Positions 46,342 to 53,187 of a stretch of 64,000 bases of DNA are shown in pieces. Within the stretch, counting starts at the first letter, position 1. Each line of letters begins with the position of its first letter. Source of the DNA: JAITMY01 sp031549685 (lineage in GTDB: Bacteria > Bacteroidota > Bacteroidia > Bacteroidales > UBA932). The notes beneath the pieces were generated by a model that had not been told where the DNA came from, searched no databases, and saw nothing but the letters and a program-made list of their open reading frames with translations. Where the stretch lies: assembly GCA_031549685.1 (NCBI GenBank), contig JAVBPG010000022.1:1-64000 (forward strand), in the 5' to 3' direction. The position numbers and the translations under genes are program-made.

Positions 46342-46435
46342 ATGCAAAATCTGCTTTTATGTTCGGCACCGCCTCATTTTTGCCATATTTTTATGAACAA
46401 TTTTAGAGGGCTGGGCGTTGTCAAGTAAAAAAATG

Positions 46436-46443
46436 TACTTTTG
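46436..46443 (+). promoter_or_regulatory. Putative -7 box of the GT2 gene
   Basis: TACTTTTG matches TAnnTTTG and lies 25 bases before the ATG at 46469. The -33 element is unclear. Confidence 0.4.
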
Positions 46444-46468
46444 CATCTTCTAACCAAGCGGGCGGTTT

Positions 46469-47368
46469 ATGGAAGACGTGCGGGCTGAGGCTAAGCCACT
46501 AATATCAATAGCGCTGTGCACCTACAACGGGGCTCGTTTTTTGCGCGAGCAGCTGGATAGCCTTGTCAACCAGTCGTACCCCAACATGGAGCTGGTGGCG
46601 GTGGACGACGGCTCCACCGATGCCACGCCGGCCATACTGGAGGAGTACGCGCAGCGCTATCCGTTTATGCGCGTGTACGCAAACGGGCGCAACCTGGGGC
46701 TGTCCAGGAATTTTGAAAGGGCGCTCACGCTGTGCAGGGGCAGCTACATTGCCGTTGCCGACCAGGACGATGTTTGGCTCCTGGATAAAATAGAGCTGAT
46801 GCTGAACGCCATCGGCAGCAACCTGCTGGTGTACGCGCACTCCTCGTACATCGATGAGCAGGGCAATGCGCTACCTCCGGGCAAGGAGTGCTGGATACCC
46901 TACACCGGCTCCGACCCGCGGCTGATGATTTTGGTAAACTTTACCTGGGGCCACAAGATTTTGTTTAGGAGGAGTTTGCTGGACTACGCCCTTCCCCTGC
47001 CCGCAGGGGTGGATTACGACTGGCACTTAGGCCTCATGGCGCTGAACTACGGGCGGGTAGCGCCGATCAACCGCAGCCTGGTAAAGCACCGCTACCACAA
47101 CGCCAACGCCACCAAAAAGCGGGATAAGCCCCGCCCGCGGCAGGACAGGCTGTTGGAGCTGCACAGCAGGCTGGGGGGCGTGGTGCAAACGCCCGCGCTG
47201 CAGCACCGGGCCTTTTTCGAAAAAATGTATAAGCTGAGCAACCCCCAGGCCGGGCCGCTTACGCACGCCCGCTTGTGCCTGATGATTTTGAGCAACCGAA
47301 AGCTGCTCTATCACGATACCAAGAGCTTTTTTTCGCACCTGAACCTTGCCCGCAAGTATCTTTTTTAG
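46469..47368 (+). CDS. Family 2 glycosyltransferase
   Basis: A 299-residue GT-A-fold glycosyltransferase. It has ISIALCTYNGARFLREQLDS at the start, the nucleotide-sugar VDDGSTDATP and the acceptor-side VADQDDVWLLDK, as in rhamnosyl- and related transferases of surface polysaccharide synthesis. The C-terminus is basic and may touch the membrane. It stands apart from the nucleotide-sugar block, so its donor sugar cannot be inferred. It is followed by gcvT after 42 bases. Confidence 0.9.
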   Translation: MEDVRAEAKPLISIALCTYNGARFLREQLDSLVNQSYPNMELVAVDDGSTDATPAILEEYAQRYPFMRVYANGRNLGLSRNFERALTLCRGSYIAVADQDDVWLLDKIELMLNAIGSNLLVYAHSSYIDEQGNALPPGKECWIPYTGSDPRLMILVNFTWGHKILFRRSLLDYALPLPAGVDYDWHLGLMALNYGRVAPINRSLVKHRYHNANATKKRDKPRPRQDRLLELHSRLGGVVQTPALQHRAFFEKMYKLSNPQAGPLTHARLCLMILSNRKLLYHDTKSFFSHLNLARKYLF

Positions 47369-47410
47369 CTCACGCAATCATTTTAAAATCTAAAAATACA
47401 GTAACAAAAA

Positions 47411-48505
47411 ATGAAAACCACACCACTTACCCCGCTGCACGTTGCGCTTGGCGCCAAAATGGCCGAATTTGCCGGCTACAACATGCCCATAGAGTACAGC
47501 GGCATTAGCGATGAGCACCTTTGCGTTTGCCAAAAACTCGGCGTTTTCGACGTGAGCCACATGGGCGAATTTTGGGTCTTAGGCCCCAACGCCCTGCCCT
47601 TTATTCAGCACATTGTGAGCAACGATGCCTCGGTGCTGCACGACGGCAAGGTGCAGTACGCCTGCCTGATGCATCCCACCGGCGGCGTGGTGGACGACCT
47701 GCTGATTTACCGCTTTAATGCCGAAAAATATTTGCTTGTGGTCAACGCCTCCAACGCCGACAAGGATTTTGCAGCAGCAAGCCAATACGCCGAAAAGTTC
47801 GGGCTGAAAATCGGAGTCGATTTTATCAACGCCTCGGCCCAATACGCGCAGCTGGCGGTGCAGGGCCCGCTGGCGCTCAAGGCCATGCAAAAGCTGTGCG
47901 CCGAGCCGGTTGAAAATATGGAATATTACACTTTTAAAGAGGTGGAGTTTGCCGGAGTAAAAAACGCCATTTTCTCCACCACGGGCTACACCGGAGCGGG
48001 CGGCTGCGAAATTTACGTAAAAAGTGAGGATGCCGTAAGCCTGTGGAACGCCGTAATGGACGCCGGGAAGGACTTTGGCATACAGCCCATTGGCCTTGGC
48101 GCACGCGACACGCTGCGCCTCGAGATGGGCTACTGCCTCTACGGCCACGAGCTCAACGACGACATTACGCCGCTGGAGGCCGGGCTGGGTTGGGTTACCA
48201 AATTCACCAAGGATTTTGTAGGAAAGGAAGCCCTGCAAAAGCAGAAGGCCGAAGGCGTGCAGCGCAAGCTCGTAGGCTTTGTGCTGCAGGATAGGGGAGT
48301 GCCCCGCGCCGAGTACGAAATTTGCAACGACAGGCAGGAAAAAATCGGCGCCGTAACCAGCGGCACCATGTCGCCGCTGAGCAAGCAGAGCATTGGCCTA
48401 GGCTACGTGCAAACCGCCTACGCCGCCCTGGGAACAAAAATTTACATCAAAGTCCGCGATAAATTCCTGGCCGCCGAGGTGGTAAAGCCGCCGTTCAGGA
48501 AGTAG
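47411..48505 (+). CDS. gcvT: Aminomethyltransferase (glycine cleavage T protein)
   Basis: Transfers the methylene group from the lipoyl-bound aminomethyl of GcvH to tetrahydrofolate. The 364 residues match GcvT in length. Visible motifs are EFAGYNMPIEYSG, FDVSHMGEFWV, VVDDLLIYRF, TGYTGAGGCEIYV and LGARDTLRLEMGYCLYGHEL. GcvH and GcvP are not in the window. An intergenic repeat region follows. Confidence 0.95.
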   Translation: MKTTPLTPLHVALGAKMAEFAGYNMPIEYSGISDEHLCVCQKLGVFDVSHMGEFWVLGPNALPFIQHIVSNDASVLHDGKVQYACLMHPTGGVVDDLLIYRFNAEKYLLVVNASNADKDFAAASQYAEKFGLKIGVDFINASAQYAQLAVQGPLALKAMQKLCAEPVENMEYYTFKEVEFAGVKNAIFSTTGYTGAGGCEIYVKSEDAVSLWNAVMDAGKDFGIQPIGLGARDTLRLEMGYCLYGHELNDDITPLEAGLGWVTKFTKDFVGKEALQKQKAEGVQRKLVGFVLQDRGVPRAEYEICNDRQEKIGAVTSGTMSPLSKQSIGLGYVQTAYAALGTKIYIKVRDKFLAAEVVKPPFRK

Positions 48506-48551
48506 CGCTTGTGGGTTGTCATCCTGAGAAATTGTCTAAAAACCAAAAATA

Positions 48552-48745
48552 CATTTACCACAGCTCGTCCCGCAAGGCGGGAGAGACACGGAGAACACAT
48601 AGAATACAAAGAAATTATACTTAGCTCTGTTTTCTCTGCACTCTTTTAACCTACAGAATAATTTTAGAAACAGGGAGTTCACAACTTGTCCCGCAAGGCG
48701 GGAAAGTGTTTTTTCTTTTGTGCTCTCTGTGCCTCCGTGGTTAAA
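48552..48745. repeat. Degenerate paired repeat with two nested palindromes
   Basis: The outer halves, TTACCACAG...AGACACGGAGAACACA and GTGCTCTCTGTGCCTCCGTG followed by GTTAA, resemble a common dispersed inverted repeat. Each half is interrupted by a copy of CTYGTCCCGCAAGGCGGGAR, at 48563-48582 and 48685-48704. Removing the first copy restores the uninterrupted CCACAGAGACACGG. Confidence 0.7.
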
Positions 48746-48838
48746 TGCCAACAGGCTTAGCCTGTGCTGATAGAACGACCGAGGCGAAAAGCTTCGGCCG
48801 AACGGAGTACCTGCTTTTTCTTTTTCTCAAAATTCCCC

Positions 48839-48846
48839 TATATTTG
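48839..48846 (+). promoter_or_regulatory. Putative -7 box for the structured leader and variable lipoprotein
   Basis: TATATTTG matches TAnnTTTG; a TTTT at 48815-48818 lies 20 bases upstream as a weak -33. Transcription from here would give a leader of about 380 bases that contains the whole structured RNA. Confidence 0.5.
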
Positions 48847-48956
48847 CAGCTGTTAGTCATCACTCTAAAAGCCCTCAGTACGCAAACCGCCATTAACCAT
48901 TTATCATTAACCATTAACCATTATTTTCCGCCTATGGCATAACCCAAATCCTATTG

Positions 48957-49208
48957 TAGGTTTATAACTTCTTTACAAATAAGGAATTACACATAAAAAG
49001 CGTTAGCTTTATTCACTGCTTACTGAAAACTGGAAATCTTCACAAGCGATCATTGAGTAAGGTAGCGCTTACGTGGTAATGCGTGGGCTTTACTCATTTA
49101 CTTGATCGCATAGGTTCTTCCAGTACCTCAGTAAGCAGGTAGGTTGTTTAGTCCACGTTTTTTTGTGCCTACCCCCAAAGCTTTTCCAGCGGACTAAAGT
49201 AAAACCTA
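48957..49208 (+). ncRNA. Candidate structured leader RNA with H-type pseudoknot
   Basis: About 250 bases of clearly paired, non-coding sequence directly before the variable lipoprotein gene. An outer stem TAGGTTT (48957-48963) pairs with AAACCTA (49202-49208). A large stem-loop follows, with four perfect helices plus a tip: GCTTACTGA 49018-49026 with 49128-49136; ACTGGAA 49029-49035 with 49118-49124; GCGATCA 49046-49052 with 49103-49109; TGAGTAA 49054-49060 with 49090-49096. The tip is CGCTTAC 49066-49072 with 49076-49083. A pseudoknot comes next: GGTAGG 49138-49143 with CCTACC 49168-49173, interleaved with TTTAGTCC 49147-49154 and GGACTAAA 49191-49198. I do not recognise a known family. It may be a cis-regulator or an independent ncRNA. 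Confidence 0.6.
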
Positions 49209-49233
49209 TTTAAAAAAATTGAAACAAAAAATC

Positions 49234-50376
49234 ATGACAAAGAAAAACTTTTTTCGTTTTTGCCTGCTGCTCGGCTTGGGAGTGGCAAGCGTAACTTTTA
49301 GCTCGTGCGGTAAAGATGACGACAATGCTGTTGCCGTATCCGGTATTAGCTTGGACAAGTCAACGCTTGCGCTTGCCCTTGGCGAGGAGTACACGCTTAC
49401 GGCTACCCTAACGCCTGACGATGCTACCGATAAAACCCTAAGCTGGACCAGCAGCGATGAGGCCAAGGCCACCGTTGATGCTAACGGCAGGGTAACCGCC
49501 GTTGCAGCAGGTACGGCTACTATTACTGCTCGAACTGGCGATAAAACCGCCAGCTGCAATGTTACGGTAAGCATTCCCGTAAGCGGCTTATCGCTGAGCA
49601 AGGATACGCTTACCCTTGCTGTTGGGGAGCTTGACACTTTGCAAGCCACAGTGCTACCCGCCAACGCTACCGACCCTGCCGTAAGCTGGAGCAGCAGCGA
49701 TGAGGCCAAGGCCACCGTTGATGCTAATGGCAAGGTAACGGCCGTAGCCACAGGTGCCGCTGCTATTACCGCCACCACAGCCAATGGTAAAACGGCCACT
49801 TGCCAAGTTTTTGTTTGGCAAATCTCCGATGATATAAACGGTGTAGTAGTTAACGGTGTGCGCTGGGCTACTCGCAACGTTGACGCTCCCGGCAACTTTG
49901 CCACCTCGCCCCAAGCCTCCGGCATGTTTTACCAGTGGAACCGCAAGGTAGGCTGGAGCGCTACCGACCCCATGGTAAACTCCAACGGTGGCACTACATG
50001 GGATGCTACTATACCCACTGATACCACTTGGGCTAAATCCAACGACCCCTCACCCACCGGCTGGCGGGTACCCACCGCTGCCGAAATTGACAAGCTGCTC
50101 GATGCCGCCAAGGTAACCAGCGTATGGACTACCTACAACGGCGTGAGTGGCCGAAGGTTTACCGACAAGGCCACAGGCGCTACCCTGTTCTTCCCTGCCG
50201 TAGGCGGCCGCAGCCTCGACCGCACGCTCTTCAACGCAGGCACGGACGGCCGCTATTGGAGCAGTACGCAGAACAATAGCTTCCTCGCGCACAACCTGCG
50301 CTTCAACAGCAGCAGCGCATACCGCTACGGCTACAACCGCGGCGTCGGCTTTAGTGTCCGTCCTGCCGCAGAATAA
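49234..50376 (+). CDS. BIG_2/FISUMP lipoprotein with DGR-type variable C-terminus
   Basis: A 380-residue lipoprotein. The signal ends VTFSSC (Cys25). Two BIG_2 immunoglobulin-like domains (about 34-112 and 115-195) share the near-identical segment SSDEAKATVDANG. A C-terminal FISUMP/C-type-lectin-like domain (about 200-380) follows, with INGVVVNGVRWATRNVDAPG, FYQWNRKVGW and GWRVPTAAEIDKLL. Its last 55 residues (GGRSLDRTLFNAGTDGRYW... to FSVRPAAE) look like the variable region of DGR target proteins. It probably displays a hypervariable binding face on the cell surface. I chose the ATG at 49234 over the TTG at 49219. A structured RNA precedes it and a repeat-rich gap follows. No reverse transcriptase is near. 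Confidence 0.88.
   Translation: MTKKNFFRFCLLLGLGVASVTFSSCGKDDDNAVAVSGISLDKSTLALALGEEYTLTATLTPDDATDKTLSWTSSDEAKATVDANGRVTAVAAGTATITARTGDKTASCNVTVSIPVSGLSLSKDTLTLAVGELDTLQATVLPANATDPAVSWSSSDEAKATVDANGKVTAVATGAAAITATTANGKTATCQVFVWQISDDINGVVVNGVRWATRNVDAPGNFATSPQASGMFYQWNRKVGWSATDPMVNSNGGTTWDATIPTDTTWAKSNDPSPTGWRVPTAAEIDKLLDAAKVTSVWTTYNGVSGRRFTDKATGATLFFPAVGGRSLDRTLFNAGTDGRYWSSTQNNSFLAHNLRFNSSSAYRYGYNRGVGFSVRPAAE
50203..50376 (+). other. Candidate DGR variable repeat (VR)
   Basis: The last 57 codons plus stop. Between codons 326 and 371 about three-quarters of codons end in C (CGC, AGC, CTC, GAC, TTC, CAC, TAC, GGC, GTC). They fall at positions where DGR template repeats of this target class carry AAC. 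This is the mark left by adenine-directed mutagenesis of AAC codons. The invariant frame (NAG, YWSST, FNSS, NR, GFSVR) is kept. Confidence 0.65.
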
Positions 50377-50584
50377 ATTCGGTTAATTTGGCTGTTTTTT
50401 AACCTCTCCCCCTGTCCCCTCTCCACAGGAGAGGGGCGTGTGCCACGAATGGGCGCAACAAGCACAAGAGCGCCTGTGGGTTGTAAAGTCCCTCTCCTCC
50501 CGCCTTGCGGGACAAGTTGAGGAGAGGGATTTAGGGAGAGTTTTTTTATTCGTCTTATTTGAGCTATTCGGCTATTGGGGACAG

Positions 50585-50759
50585 CTTGGGGTTGGCTTGT
50601 GTGGTGGCTATCCCCCGCTGGCGGGGGTGGTCAAAGACCGGGGGTGGAAGTCAAATGCGTGAAGCGTCCACCCCCGCCTTTCAGGCACCCCCACTCCCGC
50701 CTAAGCGGGATAAACTCTGGGGGATAGCCCACGCACAGGCGAAAGCCTCTGCCGAATGG
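50585..50759 (+). repeat. 175-bp duplicated unit, copy 1
   Basis: Nearly identical to 51156-51331. It contains stacked palindromes CCCCCGCTGGCGGGGG, CGGGGGTGGA/TCCACCCCCG and CTCCCGCCTAAGCGGGAT. It differs from copy 2 mainly by two G/A changes at matching places of a GCRT...GCRT motif and by its right end. Confidence 0.85.
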
Positions 50760-51155
50760 AGCATAAGCTGTAGGAAATGCTGCTTTCTTTTTTCATTGCC
50801 GTTGGTTTTAACCAACGGGTAGGGGAAGGCACCCGCATGTTGCGCGCGGAGCACAGGTGTTTTTTCAAGGGAAACACTTGCTCCGCGCGCTTTTGCATTG
50901 CTCGCCATTATACCCGTCAGCTGAAGCAGCTTGTCCCGCAAGGCGGGAGCAATGAAGAAGAGGCTGCGCCCTGATAGGCGGCATGTGTGTTGGTGTTCAG
51001 CGGTCAATTGCATTGCCGCTGGGAACATGGCGCAATTTATAATTGTGTATGGGTTGGAAAATGTTTTCTAGCTCAAGTTGCAAACTCTCGAGTGTTCGGA
51101 TCGGCATTACAAATGCCGATCAACGGCAGCAGCAACACGCCGCCGAGCGAGGGGA

Positions 51156-51331
51156 CTTGGGGTTGGCTTGTGTGGTGGCTATCCCCCGCTGGCGGGGGTG
51201 GTCAAAGACCGGGGGTGGAAGTCAAATGCATGAAGCATCCACCCCCGCCTTTCAGGCACCCCCACTCCCGCCTAAGCGGGATAAACTCTGGGGGATAGCC
51301 CACGCACAGGCGAAAAGCCTCGGCGGAATGG
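51156..51331 (+). repeat. 175-bp duplicated unit, copy 2
   Basis: Second copy of the 50585-50759 unit in the same orientation, about 400 bases further on, ending 19 bases before the birA stop codon. Confidence 0.85.
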
Positions 51332-51349
51332 GGGGGAGAGGTTTTGCTT

Positions 51350-52096
51350 TTACCTCACAAACTCCACCTCCTTAAACCAAAAGCACTCCTCCTTGCAGGC
51401 GCCCTCCTCCTGCAGCACCAGCTCGCCGTTGGGGCGCACCTCTACAATTTTGGCCGTGAACAGCTCTCCCGCCTGCGCATCCTTTTTTCTAACAAAAGGA
51501 TGGTAGCCCTTGGAGCGGTACAGGCGCTCCATGTACTCGCCGTCAATGCTCAGGGATTGCGGATCCTGCAAATCGTCGTACCTTTTTAATATACATTGCA
51601 GCAATTCGTTCAACGCAAGGGCAATATCCCGCTCCTTGCCGTCGCACAGCAGCATGGAGGTGGCGTTGGGGGCGCTGGTAAAAACTTTTTGGTTAACGTT
51701 AAGGCCAACCCCCACCACCGACTGCGAAATGTATTCGCCGCTTATGCTTTGCTCAATCAGCATGCCGGCAATCTTGCTATCGGCTACGTAAATATCGTTA
51801 GGCCATTTGATTAGGGCATCAATATTTTCCTTTTTCAGGTAGTCCGTTACGCCGAGCGATACCGCCTTGGAGAGGTAAAACATGTACTCTGCCGGCAAAA
51901 ACGTGGGGTAGAGCGCCAAGGAAAAGGTAAGGTTCATGCCCTCCTCGCTCTCCCAGCCGGCGCCCTGCTGGCCGCGCCCGCGCAGCTGCTTAAGCGCCAC
52001 GGCCACCGTGCCCTCGCCGCAGCCCTGCGCCATGAGCTCGGCCACCTTGTCGTTGGTAGAGCTTAGCGTTTTAAAGTGCAGTATGTTGTAATTCAT
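51350..52096 (-). CDS. birA: Biotin--[acetyl-CoA carboxylase] ligase
   Basis: Activates biotin with ATP and attaches it to carrier lysines; MmdC at 8375-8806 is a likely substrate. The 248-residue, single-domain form has no N-terminal DNA-binding domain, so it is not a repressor. Motifs are STNDKVAEL, the biotinoyl-AMP loop GRGQQGAGW (here GRGQQG where GRGRxG is usual), IKWPNDIY and KIAGMLIE. It stands alone, read towards the repeat cluster. Confidence 0.93.
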   Translation of the reverse strand: MNYNILHFKTLSSTNDKVAELMAQGCGEGTVAVALKQLRGRGQQGAGWESEEGMNLTFSLALYPTFLPAEYMFYLSKAVSLGVTDYLKKENIDALIKWPNDIYVADSKIAGMLIEQSISGEYISQSVVGVGLNVNQKVFTSAPNATSMLLCDGKERDIALALNELLQCILKRYDDLQDPQSLSIDGEYMERLYRSKGYHPFVRKKDAQAGELFTAKIVEVRPNGELVLQEEGACKEECFWFKEVEFVR

Positions 52097-52214
52097 GGTC
52101 TGGAGTAGAAAAATATATGACTTTTAGGCCGAACTCACATGCAAAGAATCCTGTAAATCCTGTCTATAAAAATGCTAAATACAGGTCTGTTTTTTGCGCA
52201 GCATATTGTTATTG

Positions 52215-52290
52215 CTCAACCTACATCAATCGCAAATTATCAATCGTAAATCATCAATCAAAAATCGCAAATCGTAAATCGTAAATCCCC
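52215..52290. repeat. AATCGTAAATC stutter repeat
   Basis: Head-to-tail variations of CGCAAATTATCAATCGTAAATC fill most of the gap between birA and rsfS. They resemble the words before lysA. No regular spacers are present. Confidence 0.65.
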
Positions 52291-52327
52291 GCGGAAACGA
52301 AGGTAGTGTTTTTTTGCTATTTTTTTT

Positions 52328-52335
52328 TAACTTTG
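52328..52335 (+). promoter_or_regulatory. Putative -7 box of rsfS-ftsH
   Basis: TAACTTTG matches TAnnTTTG, 45 bases before the rsfS ATG. The nearest TTTG is only 11 bases upstream, so the -33 element is unresolved. Confidence 0.4.
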
Positions 52336-52380
52336 TAGGTTGGAACTAAAGTCTGTTCAACGTAAAATCGTATTTTTTTA

Positions 52381-53151
52381 ATGGTGAAAAAGAAACAAAC
52401 TCAGGCTGATACCGCAGCACAGGAGCTGTGCCGGGCCGTGGCCACAGCCATGTTGGATAAGAAGGCGCAAAACGTGGTAAGCCTTGATTTGAGTAGCATT
52501 GACGGGGCTATATCTACCTATTTTGTGGTGTGCAACGCCGAATCGACCACGCAGGTTGACGCCATAGCACGCAACGTAGAGGAGCATGTGCGCAAAACCT
52601 TGGGGCAAAAGCCCCGGCGCGTGGAGGGAACCGAAAATTCGCTCTGGATTCTGATGGACTACGTGGATGTGCTGGTGCACATTTTTCAGACCGAAATGCG
52701 CGAGTTTTACCGCATAGAGCAGCTCTGGGCCGACGCCGCGCTGGAGCTCCACACCGATGAGCCTCCGGTAGTTAAAAAAACTACTGCCGTGAAAAAGGTG
52801 GCCGCCACCGCTAAAAAAACGGCGGCTGAGCCAACGAAAAAAGCCGCTGCCGCAACAAAAAAGGTGGCCGCTAAAACCACCAAGGTAGCCGGGGAAGAGG
52901 TAAAAAAGACCGTTGCCAAAAAAGCTACCGTAAAGGCAAGCGCTACAAGCAAAAAAACGGTTTCCGCCAAGGCAAGCACAGCCACCAAAAAGGCCACGGA
53001 AGCCAAGCCCGCCGCCAAAAAACCGGTGGTTAAAAAAACGGTTACAAAAAAAGTAGCGGAGGCCAAGCCCGCCGCTAAAAAAACAGCTGCCAAAAAGGTA
53101 ACGGCAGCCAAGCCGGCCGCAAAAAAAACGTCAACAAAAACGGCGAAGTAG
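52381..53151 (+). CDS. rsfS: Ribosome silencing factor RsfS with a histone H1-like Lys/Ala tail
   Basis: Residues 1-125 are a complete RsfS/Iojap domain (AQNVVSLDLSSIDGAISTYFVVCNAES, RVEGTENSLWILMDYVDVLVHIFQ). It binds uL14 on the large subunit and blocks subunit joining in starvation. Residues 128-256 form a low-complexity basic tail with repeats such as AAKKTAA, EAKPAAKK and KKVTAAKPAAKK, about half Lys and Ala. RsfS is normally about 110-130 residues, so the tail doubles the protein. The tail could bind RNA, DNA or polyphosphate; this is inference. ftsH follows after 36 bases. Confidence 0.92.
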   Translation: MVKKKQTQADTAAQELCRAVATAMLDKKAQNVVSLDLSSIDGAISTYFVVCNAESTTQVDAIARNVEEHVRKTLGQKPRRVEGTENSLWILMDYVDVLVHIFQTEMREFYRIEQLWADAALELHTDEPPVVKKTTAVKKVAATAKKTAAEPTKKAAAATKKVAAKTTKVAGEEVKKTVAKKATVKASATSKKTVSAKASTATKKATEAKPAAKKPVVKKTVTKKVAEAKPAAKKTAAKKVTAAKPAAKKTSTKTAK

Positions 53152-53187
53152 GCATATCCCAAAAGCGTGTAACAACAATTTATTTTT

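Larger units (their letters stand above)
50377..51349. repeat. Non-coding repeat cluster with a 175-bp duplication and many palindromes
   Basis: No credible gene. Contents in order: hairpin CCCCTCTCC/GGAGAGGGG at 50416-50436; a CCCTCTCC...GGAGAGGG repeat split by a nested 20-bp palindrome (50497-50516); duplicated unit copy 1 (50585-50759); hairpin CCGTTGGTT/AACCAACGG (50799-50818); a long hairpin GCGCGCGGAGC...GCTCCGCGCGC (50842-50890); another nested palindrome (50930-50949); hairpin GATCGGCATT/AATGCCGATC (51099-51121); duplicated unit copy 2 (51156-51331). Confidence 0.85.

Noticed and set aside
46304..46468. Lysine riboswitch before lysC
   Set aside because: The gap is short, AT-rich and without the multi-helix junction expected; only a -7 box is seen.
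48745..48942. 65-codon open frame upstream of the structured RNA
   Set aside because: It spans the end of a repeat, the putative promoter and a stutter of ATTAACCATT words; no support as a gene.
49234..51349. Local DGR reverse transcriptase, Avd or template repeat
   Set aside because: I looked after the variable lipoprotein for an RT frame with a YxDD motif and for a second copy of the VR end; neither is present in the window.
50559..51375. Short open frames in the repeat cluster after the variable lipoprotein
   Set aside because: They run through palindromes and the two copies of the 175-bp unit, giving repeated peptides without start context or similarity to proteins. Treated as non-coding.
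52215..52290. Possible CRISPR array (also 44905-44942)
   Set aside because: The words are 10-14 bases, abut each other, and have no unique spacers; no cas gene is present.
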